Origin: Paenibacillus_AB hodogayensis
Lineage (GTDB): Bacteria > Bacillota > Bacilli > Paenibacillales > NBRC-103111
NCBI RefSeq assembly: GCF_039536325.1
Contig: NZ_BAAAYO010000021.1
Location: 556,815-620,814, forward strand
Length of the DNA stretch: 64,000 nucleotides
Direction of reading: 5' to 3'
The notes beneath the pieces were generated by a model. That model was given only the letters and a program-made list of their open reading frames with translations, did not search any database and had not been told where the DNA came from. This document shows positions 1 to 8,792 of this stretch, one piece after another. Position numbers and translations under genes: made by a program. Within the stretch, counting starts at the first letter, position 1, and each line of letters opens with the position of its first letter.

Positions 1-275
1 TGTCCGTCGGATAGGGCGATACGGAGCTCGCATTCCTCGGTGCGGACGACAACGGACTCTCCGTCCATGCTTGTCGTGATCGGGCAACGGTGCCCAGACT
101 GCTTAAGGATGCCGTAGCGAATAAGAGCAGAATCGGAGAACGTTCCGCCGCTGGAGTATTGGATCCGAAACGTATGGGACGAAACGGGGCTGACTCGCAC
201 CCAGCCTCCTTGATGCAGTTCAAATTGCAAGCTGTTCGATAGCTTATCCGTAATTCTCACCTCCGTTACCTTCAT
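1..275 (-). CDS. GH31 family glycosidase-like protein, N-terminal part (runs off the left edge)
   Basis: Reading the minus strand from an ATG at 273-275 gives 91 open codons to the window edge. The ATG is preceded by an AGGTGG ribosome binding site. The protein contains the pieces SSHTFRIQYS, IRYGILKQSG and CELRIALSDG. These match in order the pieces APRTFRIRAK, HRYGILRKTG and ACLRIGRADG at the start of the GH31-like protein at 8793. That part of GH31 enzymes is the N-terminal beta-sandwich, so this is probably a second GH31 protein. Catalytic residues lie outside the window, so activity and any C-terminal fusion cannot be judged. The gene is divergent from the oxidoreductase at 453, with a shared 177-base intergenic region. 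The homology is my own comparison within this window; the family assignment is inferred from it. Confidence 0.7.
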   Translation of the reverse strand, partial: MKVTEVRITDKLSNSLQFELHQGGWVRVSPVSSHTFRIQYSSGGTFSDSALIRYGILKQSGHRCPITTSMDGESVVVRTEECELRIALSDG

Positions 276-452
276 CTTACCACCTGCTGTAACGAATGAG
301 TTATAAATGTTATTAAAACTCATGAAATAAGTTTATTTAGTTATTTGACGCAATGGAAATGTCATCTCAATCACGTATACGGTTTATTGGAACTTTGTTA
401 ACCTGATGTTGTAAGCAGCTACATACGATAGAGAGAGGGGAAGCAGAACAAG

Positions 453-1469
453 ATGTCGTATCAATTTTCAATCATCGGCTGTCGTCACGGGCATATTTCC
501 AACTTTATCCAATGGATGCTCGACAATGGTCATACTTGCACAGGGATATACGATCCGGAAGATTGGAAGCTGGCGCGCCTGTATGCAGAGAAGTATGGAA
601 TACCTCTAGTGGACGAAAGGGAGAAGCTGCTATCGCCTGATGTACAGATTGTCGGCTCCTCCGCGGTCAACAATGAGAAAATAGAATTAATTGAAGCTTG
701 TGAACGGAGAGGCATCCATATTATGCTCGACAAGCCGGCCGTCACGGACCGGTCTGGACTGAAACGCCTGGAAGCGGTCGTAGCACGGGGGAACATTCAA
801 ATTGGTCTTATGCTCCCGAAGCGTTTCTCTGGCTGGATGAACGCGCTAAAGAGTCAAATTGACGCCGGTGCAATCGGAAAGCTGGCCCACATTCATATTT
901 CCAGCCCCCACAAGCTGATGCCGTCCACCCGGGATGCGTGGCATTTTTCCAAAGAGCGGAATGGCGGCGTACTGATCGATCTGCTCATTCACGATATGGA
1001 TTTGCTGCGCTGGCTGACCGGACGTGAGATCATTTTGATACAAAGCGTTCTTGCTAAAAACATGTTACCGGAATATCCGGATTTTTACGACGTGGCATCG
1101 GTTCAGGTTGTGATGGATAACGGGACGACCGCACAGCTGTACGCAGATTGGCACACGCCGGGTAACAATACGGACGGACGATTCAGCCGGATCGTTGTCG
1201 CGGGTACGGAAGGGTATGCGGAGTGGGATGTCGGTTATGATGCATCAGACGGAAAGAAGAAGAGGCAGCTGCGTATCACCCGAGGGGAAGCACAGGATCA
1301 GAATGGTTATGTTGACGCGCAGGCTGAGGTAGTGGTATCAGCCTCAAGTGATTTTATCGATCGCATTAATGGCAAACCGGGTTTATTTACGCACCGCGAT
1401 ATACTAGAAGCTAGCCGAGCCGCCATCGAAGCGGACGAACGAGCCGTACGAAGAACTTGTTATGAATAA
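453..1469 (+). CDS. Gfo/Idh/MocA family oxidoreductase
   Basis: A 338-residue NAD(P)-dependent oxidoreductase of the Gfo/Idh/MocA family, which acts on sugars, inositols or their derivatives in the cytoplasm. The N-terminal Rossmann fold begins FSIIGCRHGH, a variant of the usual GxGxxG loop. The family EKP motif appears as DKP at residues 93-95. The substrate domain contains GGVLIDLLIHDMDLLRWL near residue 175, the typical helix with the active-site histidine. The start is supported by a GAGGGGAAG ribosome binding site. It is followed after 47 bases by a second family member, so the two are probably co-transcribed. The exact substrate cannot be read from sequence. The altered glycine loop and the D in place of E in EKP make it a divergent member. 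Confidence 0.85.
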   Translation: MSYQFSIIGCRHGHISNFIQWMLDNGHTCTGIYDPEDWKLARLYAEKYGIPLVDEREKLLSPDVQIVGSSAVNNEKIELIEACERRGIHIMLDKPAVTDRSGLKRLEAVVARGNIQIGLMLPKRFSGWMNALKSQIDAGAIGKLAHIHISSPHKLMPSTRDAWHFSKERNGGVLIDLLIHDMDLLRWLTGREIILIQSVLAKNMLPEYPDFYDVASVQVVMDNGTTAQLYADWHTPGNNTDGRFSRIVVAGTEGYAEWDVGYDASDGKKKRQLRITRGEAQDQNGYVDAQAEVVVSASSDFIDRINGKPGLFTHRDILEASRAAIEADERAVRRTCYE

Positions 1470-1516
1470 ATCATCAGGTGACGAGTTAACATCTAATCCG
1501 AGTAGGAGATAGTTAC

Positions 1517-2548
1517 ATGAACAAAAAACGAAATCAAGCAAGTGTAGGTGCGGCCGTTGTTGGGCTGGGTAGAGGACAAACGCACATCCATGCACTTCTG
1601 CGTGCTGAAGGAGCAGAGCTGCTCGCGGTATGCGACAAAAACAAGGAAACGGCAGAACGTTCCGCAGCGCAGCACGGGGTGGATGCTTATACGGATCTCA
1701 GCGAACTGCTGCAACGTGATGATATCGATCTCGTACACGTGTGTACACCGAGCGGGCTGCATACCGATATGCTGCTGCAAATCGCCGAGTCCGGCAAACA
1801 CGCGATTACCGAGAAACCGCTTGATATTACGCTGGATCGGATAGATCGTGCACTTGCCGCATTCGAGCAGCGCAAGCTGCAACTCGGCTGCATTTTCCAA
1901 ATTCGGCTAATGCCAGCTGTCCGTCATATGAAGCAGGCTGTTGAAAGCGGACGACTGGGCAAGCTCGTATTGGCGAACGCTCATATCGAATTATACAGAA
2001 CCAAGGAATATTATGAGCAAAACGGAGGCTGGAGAGGAACATGGGCTTGGGATGGGGGCGGCTCGCTGATGAATCAGGCGATCCATACGATCGATCTGCT
2101 GCAGTGGATGATGGGTCCGGTCCAATCGGTCATCGGTCACACGCAGGTCAGCACGCACCAAATCGAGACGGAGGATACGGGAGTAGCTCTGCTAAAGTTC
2201 GCAAACGGCGCTTGCGGAACGATTGCCGGGACGACGTCAGCATATCCGGGATTTGGCACATCGCTCGATATTTTCGGTGAGAACGGCGGAATCGGGATGC
2301 GGAACAACCAAATTTCGACTTGGAAAATCCATGGCGACAACATGGTGGCCGAAGAGGCGGATGTTATCGGAAACGCCGAACTAAACGTTACGAGCGATAC
2401 GACTAACATTCAAATTCAGGATATGGTCGATGCCGTCCGCTACAACCGCCCGCCGCTTATTACTGGCAAAGAAGGCCGGGACGCTGTCGAGATCGTGCTC
2501 GCCATATACGAATCGGCACGTAAGAGTAAAGAAGTTTGGCTGTGTTGA
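1517..2548 (+). CDS. Gfo/Idh/MocA family oxidoreductase
   Basis: A 343-residue member of the same family as its upstream neighbour but closer to the canonical pattern. The nucleotide loop reads VVGLGRGQTH near residue 15. EKP is intact at residues 99-101. The catalytic-helix region reads GGSLMNQAIHTIDLLQWM near residue 180. The ribosome binding site GTAGGAGAT lies just before the ATG. The gene is followed by a rho-independent terminator at 2576, so 453 and 1517 form a likely two-gene operon. A paired set of such dehydrogenases often oxidises and then reduces a sugar carbon, as in ketosugar-type glycoside degradation. That is an inference from family knowledge and not shown here. Confidence 0.88.
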   Translation: MNKKRNQASVGAAVVGLGRGQTHIHALLRAEGAELLAVCDKNKETAERSAAQHGVDAYTDLSELLQRDDIDLVHVCTPSGLHTDMLLQIAESGKHAITEKPLDITLDRIDRALAAFEQRKLQLGCIFQIRLMPAVRHMKQAVESGRLGKLVLANAHIELYRTKEYYEQNGGWRGTWAWDGGGSLMNQAIHTIDLLQWMMGPVQSVIGHTQVSTHQIETEDTGVALLKFANGACGTIAGTTSAYPGFGTSLDIFGENGGIGMRNNQISTWKIHGDNMVAEEADVIGNAELNVTSDTTNIQIQDMVDAVRYNRPPLITGKEGRDAVEIVLAIYESARKSKEVWLC

Positions 2549-2575
2549 CTAGCTAGGGCTTTCTCAACAGTCTAC

Positions 2576-2600
2576 GACCCTTGATTAGAGGGTCTTTTTT
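2576..2600 (+). terminator. Rho-independent terminator after the oxidoreductase pair
   Basis: GACCCT at 2576-2581 pairs with AGGGTC at 2589-2594 and is followed directly by a T run. It ends the 453-2548 unit. Confidence 0.8.
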
Positions 2601-2771
2601 ATTTTTTTGCTTAGAAAAACGTCATCTGGTGAAGTAAAATAGTGAAAAGTGGAGATATCCCTACGTCTGTTAACCGGGCGGAGGTGCACCTCCAACGTCG
2701 GAACGAAATTCAATCTGGAACGGCTACCGGCGGAAACGCAGATTTTATACGCTGGAGGGAGGATACGATAT

Positions 2772-3653
2772 ATGCTGGTAAAATCATTGGCTCATTATAA
2801 GCATCCCGACAATTTCCCTTTTTGGATTCAGCGAAACCGTCATGACCAAAGAAGCATGCCTCTTTTGCACACTCACGAATTCGTCGAACTGATTTATGTG
2901 GAGTGCGGTCAAGCGACGCATTTGTTCCAAGATACTTCATACGAGATCAATAAAGGCGATATTTTTATGATTAACCCGGGCGAGAAGCACGGTTACATCG
3001 TCAATGAAGGTCAGACCATCGAAGTGATCAACTGTTTGTTCCATCCGGATTTTATGGCGCCGTATGTGCTTCGTGAGTTACGGTTGGGCGATTCGTTCGA
3101 TTTTTTTTACGTACAGCCTTTTTTAAATCGCGAAATCAGGTTTAACCACAAGCTGAATTTGGGTGCGGCTGACGCGGACAAAACGCAGGACATTCTGGAG
3201 GAATTGCATCAGGAAATGACGCAGCGGGATTCCGGTTATCAAGCTCTAGTGCAGCTGCGAATGACCGAACTGTTCATCCTGCTGTCCCGCTACTACAACA
3301 AGGGGAAGCACAAGCTGCAGATCCCTTCTCCGAACGAACTGCTTGTACGTCGGGTCTGTGGTTATGTGGAAAGGCATTACAACCAGAAAATCACGTTGCC
3401 GATGCTGTCGAAACTGTTTTACGTCGGGGAGCGCCAGTTAAATCGGCATTTCAATCGGTATCGAGACACCAGTGTATACGAATTTGTGCAGTTCGTCCGG
3501 ATCGAAAAGGCAAAGCGATTGCTGATCGAAACCGACGACATTGTGTCTGTTGTCGCGCATCGGGTCGGCTATGAGGACGCCGCTTCCTTCGGGAGATTGT
3601 TTGTTCGCCAATGCGGTTATTCGCCGGGCAAGTACAGAGAACAGAATAGGTAG
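2772..3653 (+). CDS. AraC family transcriptional regulator
   Basis: A 293-residue regulator with an N-terminal cupin sensor and a C-terminal double helix-turn-helix. The cupin shows LLHTHEFVELIYVECG and then GDIFMINPGEKHGY, the usual two sugar-binding cupin motifs. The last 100 residues hold the AraC domain, with ITLPMLSKLFYVGERQLNRH and VAHRVGYEDAASFGRLFVR. I chose the ATG at 2772 because GGAGGGAGG lies 9 bases upstream. An in-frame extension back to 2649 has no such site and no conserved residues. It probably controls neighbouring sugar genes, either the oxidoreductase pair or the secreted protein at 3985. The inducer is unknown. Confidence 0.88.
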   Translation: MLVKSLAHYKHPDNFPFWIQRNRHDQRSMPLLHTHEFVELIYVECGQATHLFQDTSYEINKGDIFMINPGEKHGYIVNEGQTIEVINCLFHPDFMAPYVLRELRLGDSFDFFYVQPFLNREIRFNHKLNLGAADADKTQDILEELHQEMTQRDSGYQALVQLRMTELFILLSRYYNKGKHKLQIPSPNELLVRRVCGYVERHYNQKITLPMLSKLFYVGERQLNRHFNRYRDTSVYEFVQFVRIEKAKRLLIETDDIVSVVAHRVGYEDAASFGRLFVRQCGYSPGKYREQNR

Positions 3654-3984
3654 CCGCATCGAAACCAGAAAGGATGCTTAACCGTTGTCTGAAGCAGATC
3701 GATCCTGGAAAGCGGGAAAGTGACCGGATCCGCACAGTGTCTGTCCTTTTCCGCAATAGCCTCTCCTTTCCGTGTTTTATATAGTAGAGGAAAGCCTGTA
3801 GCCCTGACAAGTTCTTCGACGGAAGGACTTGAAGGGAAGAAAGGAGGCCATACAAGTCCTGCATGCGACTTTACTGCAGGGGCAAGGTCTCGGATGGCGA
3901 AGCCTATCGTTTCAAGATAAAATGAAATCGCTTACATTTTAGATTCATGACTGATGCGCAAGAGAAACGAAGGAGGACTGTATA
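3654..3984. other. Intergenic stretch of 331 bases upstream of a Tat-exported protein
   Basis: I see no convincing gene here. The only recognisable signal is the cre-like site at 3922-3936, followed by the AAGGAGG ribosome binding site of the gene at 3985. Confidence 0.5.
3922..3936 (+). promoter_or_regulatory. cre-like operator (CcpA or LacI-family site)
   Basis: ATGAAATCGCTTACA fits the consensus WTGNAANCGNWWNCA at all 15 positions. It lies 49 bases upstream of the GTG start at 3985. Closely similar sites precede the other two Tat beta-helix genes. Confidence 0.55.
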
Positions 3985-5904
3985 GTGGAGAACAAGAGGA
4001 TGAGTCGCAGGGCTTTGCTCGGTACCGCCACAAGCGCGGGCGCAATGTTGGTAGCGGGCAGCGTGCTGGGCCAAACCCAAGTGCAGGCGACCGGCGGCGA
4101 ACAAGTGATCGTAGTCGATGACATCACCGCGATGAAAAGCTTGTCATCGCCGGAGGACGGCCAACTCGTTAGGACGCGCGGCTATTTCGCTTCCGGGGAC
4201 GGCGGCGGGGCCTGGTACTTCATTACGTCAACTGCCAGTTATACCGGGTCGCCGGACGGCTATGTCGATCACGGGTTGATCGCATCGGGCAAAGTCGCCG
4301 TATTGGAAATCTCGCAGGGAATCGATATGTTGCAGGTCGGCGTCCAGACGGGCGTCGACTGCACGGCACGAGTCCGGGCCGCGTATGCCAAAGGGGCGAA
4401 GAATTATTTCTATACCGGGGACATAGCGCCGGTCATCGATTGCGACGACCCCGCTTATCCGACAACCAAGTTCAACGGGGGCATCCGACCACCGAGCGAC
4501 AGCACCCATTGGTTCGACGGTCGGTTTCGATTTCAAGCAAAAGCGAGTCCTTACGGCGAGCATGTGCTCTTTAACTTGCAAGGCTGCGAGCACGTTACGA
4601 TGTGGCGTCCCTGGGTGATCGGGGATATCGGGACCCATACGGGGACCGGCGGAGAGTGGGGGTTCGGTTTTTATATCGCTTCCGGCAGCAAACATGTCGC
4701 CATCCATAACGGAACTGCCGAGAGGTTTTGGGGCGATGGATATTATATCGGCGTATACCCGCATAATTCGGCGCTGCCGATCCCCGAGCATATACTGCTT
4801 CAGGATTGCATTGCCGATTCCAATCGCAGGCAAGGGTTGTCGATCGTCACCGTCCAGAGTGGACGGATCGTCGGGGGAGATTACCGCAATACCGGGAAGA
4901 TCGTTTTGACAAACCCGGGTTACGGCATCGATATCGAACCTAACAGTCAGCTCGGGAACAAGATAGACGTATCGCTTATCGATGTCAAGACCAGCAACAA
5001 CGGACGAGGCGGTCTGCAGCTCGTACCAGGGTTCCTGACCGCCTCGAGTACCGTAAATCCGTTATTTGATGTTTACATCGCCAACTATCGTTCCGAGTCG
5101 GACGGTCCGGTCGGGGGGCTTCGCTTCGCCTTTCCCGGACTGAGCGGCGGGGTTAACCTCACGAAAAAGATCCGGGGTTCGATCGTGATCGAGAAGGCGA
5201 CGATCGTGCGGCCGGCACGCAAAGCGGTGGAGTGGGCGCGTTGGGGACCGAATGCGCCCGAAGTGATCGCGACCGATGTCGCCGTACACGACCCCAACGA
5301 AGCGGGCGTTGCCGGCTCTTCCTACCCGCAGGAGCGGAGCGCGTTCTCGATCGATATCGTCGCCTCCCATGTGACGAGCGGTCAAGTCCGTATCGGCAAA
5401 ATAACGCTAATACGTCCGAGGGCCATCGATACCAGAAGCACGCCGCAGATGCTCGTCCCCTTTTGGGCAAATGCGGCATCCGGGGCGTCGATCAACGGCC
5501 TGCACATTATCGATCCGTATTCGGAAAACGACCTGGAAGGCGATCGCGGTTTTTTGCGCCTTAACGTCTCCGACGATAGCCGGCTGACCTATACGGGCCC
5601 TCGCCCCAGATACGTACTGAATAACAACCTTACCTTGAGCGGCGGATTGTTCGCAGGGATCGAACTGATGCTCCCGTCCGCCGAAACGGGGACGAAGGAT
5701 GTGCAACTGCCCGATTCCGCAGTATCGATCGGGTTGGAGTATGCATTCGCCAACGCTTCCCAGTCCGGAGGAAAGATCCGGCTGCTGGCATCCGGATCGG
5801 ATATCTTGCAGCTGCCGGGAGCGGCCGGAGCGACAAGCTTGCTGATCGAACCGGGCACGGTCTGCAAAGTGAGAGCGCTGCTGCCCGGCGTCTGGTCGAT
5901 CTGA
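3985..5904 (+). CDS. Tat-exported right-handed beta-helix protein (pectate-lyase-like)
   Basis: A 639-residue protein with a twin-arginine signal at its N-terminus: MSRRALLGTATSAGAMLVAG around residues 6-25, then an AQA-like processing region near residue 35. The mature part begins with a stretch (VDDITAMKSLSSPEDGQLVRTRGYF) seen at the head of many phage-tailspike-like and polysaccharide-lyase beta-helix proteins. The rest has many short repeating strands with N, G and I/V, as in VTMWRPWVIGDIG, VAIHNGTAERFWG and ILLQDCIADSNRRQG, typical of parallel beta-helices. The start is a GTG with AAGGAGG 8 bases upstream. It probably binds or cleaves an extracellular polysaccharide. No catalytic residues can be assigned with confidence. 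Two proteins of the same architecture lie at 15490 and 31102. Confidence 0.75.
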   Translation: MENKRMSRRALLGTATSAGAMLVAGSVLGQTQVQATGGEQVIVVDDITAMKSLSSPEDGQLVRTRGYFASGDGGGAWYFITSTASYTGSPDGYVDHGLIASGKVAVLEISQGIDMLQVGVQTGVDCTARVRAAYAKGAKNYFYTGDIAPVIDCDDPAYPTTKFNGGIRPPSDSTHWFDGRFRFQAKASPYGEHVLFNLQGCEHVTMWRPWVIGDIGTHTGTGGEWGFGFYIASGSKHVAIHNGTAERFWGDGYYIGVYPHNSALPIPEHILLQDCIADSNRRQGLSIVTVQSGRIVGGDYRNTGKIVLTNPGYGIDIEPNSQLGNKIDVSLIDVKTSNNGRGGLQLVPGFLTASSTVNPLFDVYIANYRSESDGPVGGLRFAFPGLSGGVNLTKKIRGSIVIEKATIVRPARKAVEWARWGPNAPEVIATDVAVHDPNEAGVAGSSYPQERSAFSIDIVASHVTSGQVRIGKITLIRPRAIDTRSTPQMLVPFWANAASGASINGLHIIDPYSENDLEGDRGFLRLNVSDDSRLTYTGPRPRYVLNNNLTLSGGLFAGIELMLPSAETGTKDVQLPDSAVSIGLEYAFANASQSGGKIRLLASGSDILQLPGAAGATSLLIEPGTVCKVRALLPGVWSI

Positions 5905-5921
5905 GCTGCTCAACAGAAAGT

Positions 5922-5955
5922 AGCCTCTAATCCGCTTCAAAGCGGATTAGAGGCT
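5922..5955. terminator. Bidirectional hairpin between convergent genes
   Basis: A perfect 15-base-pair stem, AGCCTCTAATCCGCT against AGCGGATTAGAGGCT, with a TCAA loop. It sits between the convergent ends of 3985-5904 and 5973-7364 and can serve both. The T tracts are weak. Confidence 0.75.
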
Positions 5956-5972
5956 TTACCGTCCCTGCCGAT

Positions 5973-7364
5973 TTATTTCGCGTTTTGTCTTAGCGCGTTA
6001 ATCTCTTTCGTCGCCTCTTCCTCCGCTTGGCGGAACAGGGAGTTGATGTCGGTTTGTCCTTGTGCCAGCTGCAAGGCACCGTTTGTATGAAATCTGTCGA
6101 TGGCGGCGCCGTAAGGCGGAGTTTTAAACGCAATCGGAGCCACCTTGTTGTAAAAAAGGGCCGAATAATTTTTATTGCTGAAGGTGGTTTTGCTGCCGAA
6201 TGCTTGCTTTACGGTTTCCAGTTTCAATACCGGCATTTGTCCCTTTTCGGATATTTCTTTCTGATACTCTTCGGAAAGCAGGAATTTCAAGGCTGTCATC
6301 GCGGCATCCTTGTTCGCGCTAAATGAAGTGATGCCCATCTGGAACGGATAAGGCTGCGCGCCCACACCCGGTTTTTCGCGAAAAGTAGGCAGCGACGCGA
6401 TGTCCCAATCGATCTGTTTCATTTCCTCGCCCAAGGCGGAGATGAGCCCCGACGAATAGCCGTACATGGCTAACGTTTGGTCCCGTACGAAGGTGTAATG
6501 GTCGGGTATTTTTTTCAGTCGGATCGTTTCCGCGCGGGCGATTTCCTGTTCGAACGGACGAACAAACAACGTTTCGAACAACGGTTTCCAAAGCGGGTTG
6601 GTATTAATCGTCGGCGTCATCGTCAATGGATCGACGCTCGGCAGCGAAAACTGGTTCTGATTGGCGGTGTTGGCCGGATTTACGGTCAAACCGACGTAGG
6701 AGGTGCCGGCTTCCTGTCGGGTCAGTTTTTTCCCCAATTCGATCGCTTCATCCCAGGTCATACCGTTTTGCGGAAAGGGGACGCCGAATTTCTGAAAGAG
6801 CGTCTTGTTGTAGAACAAGGTCATTACGTTGTTTTGAATCGGGAATCCGTAGATCGGACCGCCGGCGGCACCATTCATGTAATCCACATAAACCGGATCC
6901 AGATCGGACAAGGGGACGTTATGTTTCTTGATCAGCTCGCGCATATCGTATTCCATGCCGCTTTCGATCATATAACGTTCGAAGTTGCCGATGGTATTGA
7001 AGAAAATGTCGAATTTCGTACCCGAGGCCAGTAAATCCTGCAACGATGTACCCGTTGCGGCCCGGATGTATTCGATCGTGTAGTTCGGAAATTTTTTTCG
7101 CAATGCGTTGCCGAAGGATTGATCGAAGCTTTCTTCGGAGTTTCCGTTATTGGAGTAAAATACAAGCTTGGCTTGTTCATGCTGGCCGTCTTGCGGCGGG
7201 GTGTCCCCAGCTTCGCGATTGGTTTCAGCCGGAGCGGGAGTACAGCCGGACGCAAGTACCAGCAGCAAGGCTGCCATGGCAGTCGAGCAACTGACGGCTC
7301 GCTTGGCTTTACTTGAAATGGTCGGAATGGGTTTCACGGATTTCACGGATTTCCTCTCCTTCAT
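5973..7364 (-). CDS. Extracellular sugar-binding lipoprotein, ABC family 1 type
   Basis: A 463-residue solute-binding protein, anchored to the outer face of the membrane by a lipobox (VLASGC, cysteine near residue 41). The mature protein begins KLVFYSNNGNSEESFDQSFG and continues with NNVMTLFYNKTLFQKFGVPF, the hallmark of family-1 oligosaccharide-binding proteins. The ATG at 7362-7364 overlaps the stop of the upstream oxidoreductase by one base (TGATG), implying translational coupling. A GTG three bases earlier is an alternative start. No permease or ATPase gene is nearby. It resembles the lipoproteins at 27936, 44598 and 48083 in the KFPNYTIEYI and FGVPYPKD motifs. It must borrow permeases from elsewhere or act as a sensor. 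Confidence 0.88.
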   Translation of the reverse strand: MKERKSVKSVKPIPTISSKAKRAVSCSTAMAALLLVLASGCTPAPAETNREAGDTPPQDGQHEQAKLVFYSNNGNSEESFDQSFGNALRKKFPNYTIEYIRAATGTSLQDLLASGTKFDIFFNTIGNFERYMIESGMEYDMRELIKKHNVPLSDLDPVYVDYMNGAAGGPIYGFPIQNNVMTLFYNKTLFQKFGVPFPQNGMTWDEAIELGKKLTRQEAGTSYVGLTVNPANTANQNQFSLPSVDPLTMTPTINTNPLWKPLFETLFVRPFEQEIARAETIRLKKIPDHYTFVRDQTLAMYGYSSGLISALGEEMKQIDWDIASLPTFREKPGVGAQPYPFQMGITSFSANKDAAMTALKFLLSEEYQKEISEKGQMPVLKLETVKQAFGSKTTFSNKNYSALFYNKVAPIAFKTPPYGAAIDRFHTNGALQLAQGQTDINSLFRQAEEEATKEINALRQNAK

Positions 7365-8596
7365 CACCGATGGTTTGTGATTGCATTCGAATTCAACAAC
7401 TCTTGGATCGTTACTTTCCGTTGCTCCTGGATCGAGATATTCGCGGCCGCTCCGATGAGCATGGATAGGGCGCCTTCCCAGGAGCCGGCCCGCTGCTCCA
7501 ACGAATCGGTCGGCTCGTTCTGGACGAACATTTTGCGGATCCGGTCGTCGCTCCCGCCGTGCGAACCCGTTGCTTTTCGGGCTTCATACACGACTTTTTC
7601 CCCTTTTTGATTGAAAAGGTGAATCTGTTGCGTTGGTTCGTCCGCTCTATCGCCGGTATAATATTCGCCAGCCTCGATTCTGCCCTTGGTGCCATTGAAG
7701 GTGGCGGTCCAATTTTTATACGGGCTATGCGCAACGAGGGAATAATTCAAGACAGTACCTTTCCGGTATCGGACATGGACAGACATCGTATCGTAAATAT
7801 CGATATCTTCGCCGAACACGCAGCGATCGCGAATGTAGCCGTCGTCCGTCTCGCATTTATGAAAATAGTCGTTGTTGAACGGGTGTTGCGTAATATCGAA
7901 ATAAAACTCGCACGTGCTTGCAAAGCTGCAATTCAAGCAACGAAAGCCGCGTTCTTCGCGCGTAGGGCCGAAAAAGCGCCGTTCACCGAAGGCGCTTACT
8001 TCAACGGGCTCGTCGCGCAGCCACCAATTGGCCAAATCGAAATGATGGGTCGACTTATGGACGAGCAGCCCGCCGCTGTTGCTCATATGGCGATGCCATC
8101 TCCGGAAATATTGTGCGCCATGGTTCGAGTCCAAATACCAGTTGTAGTCCACGCTGAGGATGTCTCCGATCGTACCGGCGTCCAGCAGCTCTTTTACCCG
8201 CATCATGTAGGGCATATAGCGGCAATTGAAAGCGACCTTGATGTTGCGACCGGTCCGTTTCTCGGCATCCAGAATGGACTGGCATTTCACGGCATCTGTA
8301 GTCATCGGTTTCTCGGTAATGACGTCGAGTCCGGCTTCCAATGTCCGGATAATGAAGGAGTCATGCGTACTGTCCATCGTCGTGATCAATACAAGATCAG
8401 TGCCGCTCTTCTGCAGCATGCTGTCAAAGCTGTCGTAAACCGGAACATGGCCGCATTCTTCCGCGAGCAAGCGCGCTCTGGACGGATTCTGATCAAAGAC
8501 GCCTACCAGTTCGACCTCTTCGCGAAATTGTGTGGCCAACGGTTTCACGAGAATATGAGCACGCGCTCCCGCTCCGGCAACCGCTATTTTCTTCAA
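7364..8596 (-). CDS. Gfo/Idh/MocA family oxidoreductase with cysteine-rich insert
   Basis: A 410-residue oxidoreductase with the nucleotide loop AVAGAGARAH at residues 4-13 and an intact EKP (VITEKPMTTDA near residue 95). The substrate domain has the HKSTHHFDLANWW helix. It is preceded by two tryptophan- and histidine-rich strands (AQYFRRWHRHM). Around residue 220 is an insert with C-x2-C-x5-C (CLNCSFASTC) and later RDRC, a possible metal-binding cluster. The start is a TTG with AAGGGGGCG 6 bases upstream. It is a close paralogue of the gene at 12013. It is co-transcribed with the binding lipoprotein downstream and divergent from the GH31-AraC gene at 8793. Confidence 0.88.
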   Translation of the reverse strand: MKKIAVAGAGARAHILVKPLATQFREEVELVGVFDQNPSRARLLAEECGHVPVYDSFDSMLQKSGTDLVLITTMDSTHDSFIIRTLEAGLDVITEKPMTTDAVKCQSILDAEKRTGRNIKVAFNCRYMPYMMRVKELLDAGTIGDILSVDYNWYLDSNHGAQYFRRWHRHMSNSGGLLVHKSTHHFDLANWWLRDEPVEVSAFGERRFFGPTREERGFRCLNCSFASTCEFYFDITQHPFNNDYFHKCETDDGYIRDRCVFGEDIDIYDTMSVHVRYRKGTVLNYSLVAHSPYKNWTATFNGTKGRIEAGEYYTGDRADEPTQQIHLFNQKGEKVVYEARKATGSHGGSDDRIRKMFVQNEPTDSLEQRAGSWEGALSMLIGAAANISIQEQRKVTIQELLNSNAITNHR

Positions 8597-8690
8597 CTTG
8601 TACGCCCCCTTGGTTTAATTTGATTTGAATGTACACCCTCAGATTAGCAAGTATGAAGAGGGGTGTGTAGGTGCGTACGATAACCATTGT

Positions 8691-8720
8691 TTGACGATCG
8701 ATAATCAACTCCTCTGTTAT
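8691..8720 (+). promoter_or_regulatory. Possible sigma-A promoter for the GH31-AraC gene
   Basis: TTGACG at 8691 and TGTTAT at 8715 are separated by 18 bases. The match is 5 of 6 and 4 of 6 to the consensus boxes. It lies 72 bases upstream of the ATG at 8793, in the divergent intergenic region. Confidence 0.35.
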
Positions 8721-8792
8721 CATGGATGTTCATAACCTGTCCATCCGTTTGCCAGCGGAATTATCGGATCAGAAAAGGAGAGTGAACGGGAC

